From Nitrosospira sp. (GTDB lineage Bacteria > Pseudomonadota > Gammaproteobacteria > Burkholderiales > Nitrosomonadaceae), in NCBI GenBank assembly GCA_030453055.1, contig JAKDLC010000175.1, positions 1 to 5,159 of the forward strand: DNA of 5,159 nt, in the 5' to 3' direction. Numbering within the stretch: the first letter of the stretch is position 1; every line of letters starts with the position of its first letter. The notes under the pieces are model-generated. The model saw nothing but the letters and a program-made list of their open reading frames with translations, had not been told where the DNA came from and did not search any database. Both the position numbers and the translations under genes were made by a program. Positions 1 through 5,159 of this stretch are shown piece by piece.

Positions 1-51
1 GACCACAATGGAGGTATCATAGTTAATTATGGCTATTAATGCAATTAAACA
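1..51. other. AT-rich non-coding stretch downstream of cysA
   Basis: These 51 bases follow the cysA stop codon on the minus strand. They are clearly more AT-rich (16 of 51 bases are G or C) than the coding DNA beside them. They contain a perfect 5-bp inverted repeat, TTAAT-gca-ATTAA, at 36-48. It is too short and AT-rich, and lacks a following T-run, so I do not call it a terminator. No ORF or RNA gene is visible here, and the operon end or next gene lies outside the window. Confidence 0.6.
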
Positions 52-1125
52 CTAGTGTACCTGACTAGGGAACAGATCGAAGCGGGAAGGCTTGATGAAA
101 ACCTGATCGCCCCGTATCAAGCGCAATTCGCGAAAACGTTCTTTGCTGATTTCGACCTGTATCGGTTCCTTGTCTTCGCTGTCGTCGCGGATCAATTCGA
201 GGCGTACCACCGGGCCGACCGCAAGAATGTGGAACACATGAGCCCGAAGCGCTCCGCCGTCATGCATCACGCGGTCGATGTCGATATCGTGGGGGCGGAC
301 ATAGGCAACAGCTGCAACTTCCTCGGCTTCGGTATGCTCAGGCGCATCGACTTCTATCCCGTCTATCCAGGCACGTCCGCGGTGCAAACGGCCATGGAAC
401 AAGTTCACCTTGCCGAGAAATTCATAGACGAACGGACTCGCAGGCTGCTCGTATACTTCATCCGGCGTGCCGATTTGCTCGATGCGGCCTTCATTCATGA
501 CCACTACGCGGTCCGCCACTTCCAGTGCTTCTTCCTGATCATGGGTGACGAACACGCTGGTAATGTGCATCTCATCGTGAAGCCTTCTAAGCCATGAACG
601 CAGTTCCTTCCGCACCTTGGCATCGAGTGCGCCGAACGGCTCATCGAGCAGCAGAACCTTGGGTTCCACGGCCAGCGCTCGCGCCAGGGCGACGCGCTGA
701 CGCTGGCCTCCGGAGAGCTGATGCGGATGGCGATCGGCAAGCCAGTCGAGCTGCACCAGCTTCAGCAAGCCAAGGACGCGGTTACGGATCTCGGCATCGG
801 TGGGTCGAATGCGTTTCGGCCGCACACGCAAACCGAACGCGACGTTCTCGAAAATCGTCATATTCCGGAACAGCGCGTAGTGTTGGAATACAAAGCCCAC
901 CTGTCGTTCACGCACGTGCTGGCCCGTTGCGTCTTCGCCTTGAAATAAAACCTGTCCCGCATCCGCCATCTCAAGCCCTGCGATCACGCGTAGTAAAGTA
1001 GTTTTTCCGGAACCCGAAGGGCCAAGCAGCGCGAGCAATTCGCCGGAGTGTACGTCCAGGCTGACATCGCGTAGTGCAGCGAAAGTCCCGAACTGCTTGG
1101 AAAGATTACGTACTTCAATGCTCAC
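52..1125 (-). CDS. cysA: Sulfate ABC transporter ATP-binding protein CysA
   Basis: CysA is the cytoplasmic ATPase of the sulfate/thiosulfate importer; two copies power the CysT-CysW channel. Counting from the ATG at 1131, all ABC motifs are present: Walker [10 protein letters not shown] (37-45), Q-loop Q83 in VFQHYALF, signature LSGGQ (139-143), Walker B VLLLDEP with catalytic E164, D-loop GALD (167-170) and switch H197. The helical domain and ATPase core are followed by a C-terminal TOBE-like regulatory part from about residue 240. The length (357 or 359 residues) is close to E. coli CysA (about 365). The start is ambiguous. The ATG at 1131 sits one base after a strong AAGGAG, which is too close. 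The GTG two codons later (1125) has 7-base spacing and gives (M)SIEVRN, matching the E. coli N-terminus MSIEIAN as I recall it. The gene overlaps the end of cysW by 11 bp (17 bp with the ATG), which suggests translational coupling. Family assignment is firm; the start is inferred. Confidence 0.95.
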   Translation of the reverse strand: MSIEVRNLSKQFGTFAALRDVSLDVHSGELLALLGPSGSGKTTLLRVIAGLEMADAGQVLFQGEDATGQHVRERQVGFVFQHYALFRNMTIFENVAFGLRVRPKRIRPTDAEIRNRVLGLLKLVQLDWLADRHPHQLSGGQRQRVALARALAVEPKVLLLDEPFGALDAKVRKELRSWLRRLHDEMHITSVFVTHDQEEALEVADRVVVMNEGRIEQIGTPDEVYEQPASPFVYEFLGKVNLFHGRLHRGRAWIDGIEVDAPEHTEAEEVAAVAYVRPHDIDIDRVMHDGGALRAHVFHILAVGPVVRLELIRDDSEDKEPIQVEISKERFRELRLIRGDQVFIKPSRFDLFPSQVH

Positions 1126-1993
1126 CGGCATTCTCCTTGTGCTGTTTGTTGCTGGATTCGACGAACGTCTTCAAAGCGAGTGTCACCAATGCGAGCAACG
1201 CCAATAGCGACGCTACCGCGAATGCGGCCGCGAAGTTGTATTCGTTATATAGTATCTCGACATGAAGCGGCAGCGTATTGGTCATGCCGCGGATGTGCCC
1301 GGATACCACTGAGACCGCGCCAAATTCACCCATCGCTCGGGCATTGCAAAGAATGGTACCGTACAGCAGACCCCACTTGATGTTTGGAAGTGTGACCCGG
1401 AAAAAGGTCTGCCAACCGTTGGCGCCCAATACCACCGCGGCTTCCTCCTCCTCGGTACCCTGCGCCTGCATCAGCGGAATCAACTCACGGGCGATAAATG
1501 GAACGGTTACAAAAATAGTGGCCAGCACAATGCCGGACACGGCGAATATGATCTTTATATCATGTTGCGCCAGCCACGGCCCCAGCCAACCCTGCAAGCC
1601 GAAGATGAGCACGTAGATCAGCCCGGAAACCACAGGCGAAACCGCAAAGGGTAAATCGATCAGCGTAGTTAGCAGATTTTTACCCCGGAACTCGAATTTG
1701 GCGATAGCCCATGCGGCCGCTACGCCGAATATCAGATTGAGCGGCACCGCGATAGCGGCGGCGGTTAGCGTAAGCTTGATCGCTGCGACGGCGTCAGGGT
1801 CAGTAATGGCGGCGACGTAGACATCCACGCCTTTCTTCAGCGCCTCATAGAAGATGGCGATGAGTGGTACGAAGAGGAACAGTGTCAGAAAAGCGAGCGC
1901 TACGGCGATTAACGTCACGCGTACCCAAGCGGCCTCATGCGTGGCTCGCACGCGGCGAGTGCCGCTGGATACTGGAAGAGCGACAGCGCTCAT
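1115..1993 (-). CDS. cysW: Sulfate ABC transporter permease CysW
   Basis: CysW is one of the two inner-membrane permeases of the sulfate importer and pairs with CysT. The 292 residues show a short basic cytoplasmic N-terminus (RRVRATHE) and about six hydrophobic segments (roughly 26-49, 73-97, 111-133, 148-169, 205-227, 254-276). The EAA coupling loop that docks on CysA is clear: E184-A185-A186, G190 and L202-P203, within [17 protein letters not shown]. The segment [19 protein letters not shown] is typical of CysW and separates it from CysT. The tail is hydrophilic ([11 protein letters not shown]), as in E. coli CysW. The ATG at 1993 is supported by GAAGGGG five bases upstream. The gene begins 10 bp after cysT and its end overlaps cysA, so the three are almost certainly cotranscribed. 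I see no damage or unusual residues. CysW rather than a molybdate or phosphate permease is supported by the sbp-cysT-cysA context. Confidence 0.96.
   Translation of the reverse strand: MSAVALPVSSGTRRVRATHEAAWVRVTLIAVALAFLTLFLFVPLIAIFYEALKKGVDVYVAAITDPDAVAAIKLTLTAAAIAVPLNLIFGVAAAWAIAKFEFRGKNLLTTLIDLPFAVSPVVSGLIYVLIFGLQGWLGPWLAQHDIKIIFAVSGIVLATIFVTVPFIARELIPLMQAQGTEEEEAAVVLGANGWQTFFRVTLPNIKWGLLYGTILCNARAMGEFGAVSVVSGHIRGMTNTLPLHVEILYNEYNFAAAFAVASLLALLALVTLALKTFVESSNKQHKENAGEH
1133..1138 (-). promoter_or_regulatory. Ribosome binding site of cysA (decides the start)
   Basis: The minus strand reads AAGGAG here, inside the last codons of cysW. It lies 1 base before the ATG at 1131 and 7 bases before the GTG at 1125. 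Normal spacing is about 5-9 bases, so it favours the GTG start for cysA. Confidence 0.7.
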
Positions 1994-1998
1994 TGAAA

Positions 1999-2005
1999 CC
2001 CCTTC
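1999..2005 (-). promoter_or_regulatory. Ribosome binding site of cysW overlapping the cysT stop
   Basis: The minus strand reads GAAGGGG, starting inside the TGA stop codon of cysT (2006-2004) and ending 5 bases before the cysW ATG. A ribosome finishing cysT sits on this site, which is the usual layout for coupled synthesis of two permeases needed in equal amounts. Confidence 0.7.
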
Positions 2006-2837
2006 ATGCTGAAGCGCTCCGCCGCCGACCCCACCATTGCAGCAAATTGATGATCAGCAGCAACACAAACGAAATCACCAGCATGACTACCGCCAGCGCG
2101 GTGGCGCCTGCGTAATCGTACTGCTCCAGCTTGGTTATGATCAGAAGCGGTGTAATCTCGGAAATCATCGGCATATTGCCGGCGATGAAAATAACCGATC
2201 CGTATTCGCCAATCGCGCGCGCGAACGCAAGCGCAAACCCCGTCATCAATGCCGGAAAAACCGTCGGTAAAATAATCCGCGAGAAAGTTTGCAACCGGTT
2301 CGCGCCCAACATTGCCGCCGCTTCTTCCAGTTCCGATTCGATATCTTCGAGGACGGGTTGCACCGTGCGTACGACGAAGGGTAAACCGATAAAAGTCAGC
2401 GCCACAAAAATACCGATGGGTGTAAAAGCAATCTTGATCCCGAGGGGCTCAAGAAACTGGCCTATCCAGCCATTTCCCGCATAAATCGCGGTCAGCGCGA
2501 TGCCGGCCACCGCCGTTGGCAGCGCAAACGGAAGGTCCACCATGGCATCCACCATTTTTTTGCCGGGAAAGCGGTAGCGCACCAGCACCCACGCCACCAG
2601 AAGCCCGAATGCCGCATTGACCAGCGCCGCTGCAAACGATGCGCCAAACGTCAGCCGGTACGACGCCACGACACGTGGTGAAGTCACCACGGCCCAGAAT
2701 TCTGCCCACGTGAGCTCGAACGTGCGGATGAATGCCGCCGAGAGCGGGATCAGCACGATAAGGCTCAGATAAATCAGGGTAAATCCAAGCGCCAGATTGA
2801 ACCCGGGTAAAACGCTATGTTGTTTGAATGTGCTCAA
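2004..2837 (-). CDS. cysT: Sulfate ABC transporter permease CysT (CysU)
   Basis: CysT is the second inner-membrane permease of the sulfate importer and forms the channel with CysW. The 277 residues match the usual length. About six membrane segments are visible (roughly 13-37, 64-87, 101-121, 138-157, 193-219, 243-268). The EAA loop lies at 172-191: E172-A-A, G178, L190-P191. Family-typical strings include [34 protein letters not shown] and [16 protein letters not shown]. The start is a TTG at 2837. Aligned from memory with E. coli CysT, the N-terminus (…[10 protein letters not shown] against …VLPGFTLSLG) starts at the same distance. An in-frame TAG lies 45 bases upstream, with no ATG or GTG start codon between. 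Shine-Dalgarno support is weak: at best GGTAG, seven bases upstream. A poor start codon and weak site suggest that translation is limited relative to sbp, or coupled to something upstream. Family assignment is firm and the start is fairly sure. Confidence 0.96.
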   Translation of the reverse strand: MSTFKQHSVLPGFNLALGFTLIYLSLIVLIPLSAAFIRTFELTWAEFWAVVTSPRVVASYRLTFGASFAAALVNAAFGLLVAWVLVRYRFPGKKMVDAMVDLPFALPTAVAGIALTAIYAGNGWIGQFLEPLGIKIAFTPIGIFVALTFIGLPFVVRTVQPVLEDIESELEEAAAMLGANRLQTFSRIILPTVFPALMTGFALAFARAIGEYGSVIFIAGNMPMISEITPLLIITKLEQYDYAGATALAVVMLVISFVLLLIINLLQWWGRRRSASA

Positions 2838-2839
2838 CT

Positions 2840-2917
2840 TTAAACTACCGTTGGTCCGATTATTATCATCGCGCAGCTACCGCCCGCGCGCTCTCCATCC
2901 ACGATCAATGCGGTCAT
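2840..2917 (-). other. Possible 25-codon mini-ORF before cysT
   Basis: An ATG at 2917 opens a frame of 25 codons that ends with TAA two bases before the cysT TTG. The predicted peptide starts MTALIVDGERAGG and ends [14 protein letters not shown]-rich run (GGGGG) lies six bases upstream of the ATG and could serve as a ribosome site. The tight junction with a weakly initiated gene resembles a translationally coupled leader peptide. A frame this short is easily random and I recognise no family, so I do not call it a gene. Confidence 0.15.
2870..2890 (-). promoter_or_regulatory. GC-rich stem-loop upstream of cysT
   Basis: The minus-strand RNA can fold CGCGCGG with CUGCGCG, a 7-bp stem with one G·U pair and a 7-base loop. 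It ends 32 bases before the cysT TTG. The sequence after it (AUGAUAAUAAUCGG) has no U-run, so it is not a classical terminator. A role in protecting the 3' end of the sbp message, or in damping cysT translation, would be plausible. The stem is seen in the sequence; its function is inferred. Confidence 0.35.
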
Positions 2918-2930
2918 TGCCAGCCCCCGT

Positions 2931-2936
2931 ATTATA
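2931..2936 (-). promoter_or_regulatory. Possible -10 element of an internal promoter
   Basis: The minus strand has a perfect TATAAT downstream of sbp. A promoter here would let cysTWA be transcribed apart from sbp. There is no convincing -35: the bases 17-18 positions upstream read about TGCTGC, and no TG precedes the hexamer. A single six-base match in an AT-rich pocket can arise by chance. Confidence 0.15.
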
Positions 2937-2962
2937 TGGTGGCGCCCTCACACAGCAGCATT

Positions 2963-3961
2963 CTATTTCTGATAGATCTGATCAAAGGTGCCGCCATCGG
3001 CAAAGTGAATTTTGTGCGCTTTCTTCCAACCGCCAAACGCATCGTCGATCTTGAACAGCTTGATGGCGGGAAACTGACTGGCGTATTTCTCGGCAACCTT
3101 GGCGTTGGTAGGACGGTAGAAGTTCTTTGCCGCGATCTCCTGACCCTCTTCCGAGTATAAATACTGTAGATAGGCTTCGGCGAGTGCGCGCGTACCTTTC
3201 TTGTCCACCACTTTGTCTACCACCGCAACTGGCGGCTCCGCGAGTATGCTAAGCGAGGGCGCCACGATCTCGAACTTGTCGGGACCGTATTCCTTGATTG
3301 CAAGGAATGCCTCGTTCTCCCATGAGATGAAGACGTCACCCATGCCGCGTTCGACGAAAGTCGTGGTCGAGCCGCGCGCACCGGAATCGAGTACCGGAAC
3401 GTTCTTGTAGATGTCGGCGACAAAGTCTTTTGCTCTGGCTTCACCGAAGTGGCGCTTGCCAAATTCCCATGCCGCCAGATAATTCCATCGCGCACCCCCG
3501 GACGTTTTGGGGTTGGGCGTGATAACCGCCACACCGGGCCTGGCCAGATCGTTCCAGTCTTTAATGCCCTTGGGGTTGCCTTTGCGCACCAGGAAAACGA
3601 TGGTCGAGGTATAAGGCGTGCTGTTGAGCGGAAGCCGCTTTTGCCACTCTTCCGGAAGCAGTTTGGCTTTTTCCGCGATGGCGTCAATGTCGTAGGCCAA
3701 GGCCAGCGTCACCACATCGGCCTCGAGGCCGTCGATCACGGAGCGCGCCTGTTTGCCGGAACCCCCGTGGGATTGCTTGACGGCCACTTTCTCACCGGTC
3801 TTTGCTTCCCACTGTTTTGCAAACGCCGCGTTGAATTCCTGGTAAAGCTCGCGCGTCGGATCGTAGGAAACATTCAACAGGGTTTTTTCCGCCAACGCGC
3901 TACCGCCCGTAAAAATGCCTGCCACCAGCAGGCCCGCCGCCAGCAATATTCTGATGCTCAT
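2963..3961 (-). CDS. sbp: Periplasmic sulfate-binding protein Sbp
   Basis: Sbp binds sulfate in the periplasm and hands it to CysT-CysW. The 332 residues begin with a Sec signal peptide: a basic start (MSIR), a hydrophobic core and a likely cut after A24 (SALA-EK). There is no lipobox cysteine, so the mature protein should be soluble. Family signatures are QSHGGSGKQ (63-71) and NPKTSGGAR (150-158). By remembered alignment to enterobacterial Sbp, the sulfate contacts are all kept: S68, S154-G155-G156, A195 (in DSGARGST) and W214 (in SWENE). The long shared strings ([11 protein letters not shown] near the N-terminus, AKNFYRP and ADGGTFDQI near the C-terminus) fit Sbp better than the thiosulfate-preferring CysP, though the two overlap in use. 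The ATG at 3961 has AAAGGG six bases upstream. It lies 42 bp after the barrel gene and 125 bp before cysT. Expression is probably induced by sulfur limitation through CysB, but I could not identify a CysB site. Confidence 0.97.
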   Translation of the reverse strand: MSIRILLAAGLLVAGIFTGGSALAEKTLLNVSYDPTRELYQEFNAAFAKQWEAKTGEKVAVKQSHGGSGKQARSVIDGLEADVVTLALAYDIDAIAEKAKLLPEEWQKRLPLNSTPYTSTIVFLVRKGNPKGIKDWNDLARPGVAVITPNPKTSGGARWNYLAAWEFGKRHFGEARAKDFVADIYKNVPVLDSGARGSTTTFVERGMGDVFISWENEAFLAIKEYGPDKFEIVAPSLSILAEPPVAVVDKVVDKKGTRALAEAYLQYLYSEEGQEIAAKNFYRPTNAKVAEKYASQFPAIKLFKIDDAFGGWKKAHKIHFADGGTFDQIYQK

Positions 3962-3967
3962 GATTTT

Positions 3968-3973
3968 CCCTTT
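3968..3973 (-). promoter_or_regulatory. Ribosome binding site of sbp
   Basis: The minus strand reads AAAGGG, six bases before the ATG at 3961. This is a good site at good spacing and stronger than the weak signal before cysT, which fits higher production of the binding protein than of the permeases. Confidence 0.6.
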
Positions 3974-3996
3974 AATAGAAATGTTAGGTACCTCTG

Positions 3997-4012
3997 TTCA
4001 AGGTTACTTGAA
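3997..4012. repeat. Perfect inverted repeat across the barrel-gene stop codon
   Basis: TTCAAG-GTTA-CTTGAA is a perfect 6-bp inverted repeat with a 4-base spacer. The TAA stop codon of the barrel gene (4006-4004) lies in the spacer. It is not GC-rich and has no following T-run, so it is a poor terminator. It could be a regulator half-site pair upstream of sbp or a chance palindrome. Confidence 0.35.
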
Positions 4013-5159
4013 CGCACTGATTACAACTTCAACATAAAAAAAATCGGAACTGCCCGGACTATTTCCCAGCGCGGCTATTTGCCTGTTACGGGTAAACTCG
4101 CCACTGACAAAATGGGAGTAACCCACGGTGGTGTCGATATGGCCCGTGAGCTTATACCGCGCGCGAACATCAAAAGCATGTCCGATATAGTCGCCGCTTT
4201 GCCCGGTGGGATCACGATTGAAACCGGGATTCCGGATGGCGCTGTTGTTGCCATCGAGGAGATTGTTGAAGCGATCCGTGCTGCTCGCAAGCCAGAACCA
4301 GCTGTAGCCGCCATCTATACGCAAATCCTTGGCCGGTTGAAACTCAAGCTTGATTTTAGGCGCCTTGATGTTCTCAAAAACAATGTAATCATCTGCCGAC
4401 CAGGGCCGCGCGAAGCCAAAGAAACGCTCAAAGCGATTGTTCACGTTGTCATTGGGATTACGATCGCCGGTCGCGTAACCATAAAAGGCGCTGATACGCG
4501 GTTTCCATCTGTGTTTGAAGGTATATCCCGTCTCTAGCGTATAACCGTGCGCGTCATGTCGGTCGGCGCCGTTCCTGCCAAACTGATAGATCAGGTTGAA
4601 ATCATAATCGAGGTCGGTGTTGCCGATCCTTCCATAGCCACGCAGGGCAGGTGCGTGAATTTCACGGTCGATTTGCCCATTTCCGAGCTGAATGGACTCT
4701 GATGTTCGGTTGCCGTCCTGCATGAGACCCATGTAATAAGGCTGTAGCGTAATAAAGTGGGACCACCTGCGCCAGTGACCGATAATGCCGTAAAACCATT
4801 GATTCTCGATGCGCTGGTCGAAAGCAGTCAGTACACGCTTCACAGGCTGGTAGGCCCATAAATCGACTTCCCAGTCGTTCACTTCCTGACCCAGGTTGAT
4901 GCGAAAGCCCTCGAAAGTATTGGTCGTGTTGCGCCATTCATTGCGACCGATCAGACGCCGATCCAACGCTTCATAAGCCATGCGACCTACGCGAAGCCTG
5001 AGTGGTCGTTGCTGTTTGCGATCGTCCGCGCCTAACGCACCTTTAAAATACAATTCGCCGTAACCCTGGATGAGATCGTAGTCGTTGAAATCCCGGTCAT
5101 CGTGTGGAAACTTGCCGTTGTAGCGCCGCGAATCCTGAAATTCGATAGCGCCGCGAAAG
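4004..5159 (-). CDS. Alginate-export-family outer-membrane beta-barrel protein (partial, 5' end missing)
   Basis: The frame is open to the right edge, so the start and any signal peptide are missing; 384 C-terminal residues are visible. They read as an outer-membrane barrel: alternating polar and hydrophobic residues, many Tyr, Trp and Phe, and repeated strand-turn patterns such as ITLQPYYMGL, ISAFYGYATGDRNPNDN, LRIDGGYSWFWLASSTDRF and IDTTVGYSHFVSGEF. The region FRGAIEFQDSR…GELYFK…LRLRVGRMAYE and the later GDRNPND…FERFFGFARPW resemble the alginate export (AlgE-like, Alginate_exp) family. In that family AlgE exports alginate in Pseudomonas, but most members have no known substrate. The chain ends SAFK, with Phe next to last rather than the usual last residue of barrel proteins. 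No alginate genes are visible; the next gene, 42 bp downstream on the same strand, is sbp. The class (outer-membrane barrel) is solid, the family likely and the substrate unknown. Confidence 0.8.
   Translation of the reverse strand, partial: FRGAIEFQDSRRYNGKFPHDDRDFNDYDLIQGYGELYFKGALGADDRKQQRPLRLRVGRMAYEALDRRLIGRNEWRNTTNTFEGFRINLGQEVNDWEVDLWAYQPVKRVLTAFDQRIENQWFYGIIGHWRRWSHFITLQPYYMGLMQDGNRTSESIQLGNGQIDREIHAPALRGYGRIGNTDLDYDFNLIYQFGRNGADRHDAHGYTLETGYTFKHRWKPRISAFYGYATGDRNPNDNVNNRFERFFGFARPWSADDYIVFENIKAPKIKLEFQPAKDLRIDGGYSWFWLASSTDRFNNLLDGNNSAIRNPGFNRDPTGQSGDYIGHAFDVRARYKLTGHIDTTVGYSHFVSGEFTRNRQIAALGNSPGSSDFFYVEVVISAFK

Larger units (their letters stand above)
2838..2962 (-). other. Structured intercistronic region between sbp and cysT
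   Basis: This 125-bp gap is by far the longest inside the importer operon; the other junctions are a 10-bp gap and an overlap. On the minus strand it contains a TATAAT hexamer, a short inverted repeat CAATG-ACCG-CATTG (2906-2919), a stronger GC-rich hairpin (2870-2890) and a possible 25-codon ORF. Binding proteins are usually made in large excess over permeases, and gaps after the binding-protein gene often hold RNA structure that sets this ratio. That role here is an inference. I see no T-run that would make a factor-independent terminator. Confidence 0.5.

Noticed and set aside
36..58. Short palindromes TTAAT-gca-ATTAA (36-48) and ACACTAGTGT (49-58) around the cysA stop as a terminator.
   Set aside because: Stems are five base pairs, AT-rich or without a loop, and no T-run follows on the minus strand. 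There is no support for a factor-independent terminator within the window.
55..597. A 180-codon open frame on the plus strand, antisense to the 3' half of cysA.
   Set aside because: The opposite strand encodes the highly conserved ABC ATPase core and C-terminal domain. The plus-strand product has no family features.
1115..2837. cysT and cysW as a recent tandem duplication.
   Set aside because: They share the permease fold and EAA loop, but each carries the segments typical of its own subfamily. This is an ancient paralogous pair present throughout the family.
2963..3961. The binding protein as CysP (thiosulfate-binding) or a molybdate/phosphate-binding protein.
   Set aside because: The motifs QSHGGSGKQ and NPKTSGGAR, the kept sulfate-contact residues and the full-length resemblance to Sbp fit the sulfate-binding protein best.
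3972..4001. A possible promoter for sbp: TTGAAC (4001-3996), 18 bp, TATTAA (3977-3972) on the minus strand.
   Set aside because: Both boxes match consensus at only four of six positions. The transcript would begin at about the ATG, downstream of the good ribosome site, so it would lose that site.
3449..4537. A 362-codon open frame on the plus strand, antisense to the 5' half of sbp and the 3' end of the barrel gene.
   Set aside because: It lies opposite two clear genes, and its product is low in recognisable structure and matches no family I know. It is best explained as a shadow frame of moderately GC-rich coding DNA.

Overview
The window is one strand-consistent block: everything recognisable is on the minus strand and reads from the right edge to the left. 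It holds a complete sulfate ABC importer operon, sbp-cysT-cysW-cysA, preceded by the 3' part of a gene for an outer-membrane beta-barrel of the alginate-export (AlgE-like) family. A signal peptide on the binding protein and an outer-membrane barrel show a Gram-negative diderm. Moderate GC content, the gene order and the very high similarity of Sbp and the permeases to proteobacterial homologues suggest a betaproteobacterium, possibly of the Nitrosomonadales. That taxonomic guess is an inference from remembered sequences, not a search.

Layout, in the direction of transcription. The barrel gene enters from beyond the right edge and stops at 4004; 384 of its residues are visible. A 42-bp gap follows, then sbp (3961-2963), the periplasmic sulfate-binding protein. 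Next is a 125-bp gap holding a GC-rich hairpin, a TATAAT hexamer and a possible 25-codon mini-ORF. Then come cysT (2837-2004, TTG start), a 10-bp gap, cysW (1993-1115), and cysA, which overlaps the end of cysW. I place the cysA start at a GTG at 1125 rather than the ATG at 1131. The last 51 bases (1-51) are AT-rich and non-coding as far as can be seen.

How the genes work together. Sbp captures sulfate in the periplasm and delivers it to a CysT-CysW heterodimer in the inner membrane. A CysA dimer in the cytoplasm hydrolyses ATP to drive import, feeding assimilatory sulfate reduction. The barrel gene may supply the outer-membrane entry route, but only adjacency supports this. All four transporter genes are intact and carry their diagnostic motifs. 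No RNA genes, mobile elements or CRISPR arrays were seen.

This is mostly an ordinary nutrient-uptake locus. I found no convincing evidence for an undescribed system. The points worth a second look are the barrel-transporter linkage, the structured sbp-cysT gap, and two start-codon questions.
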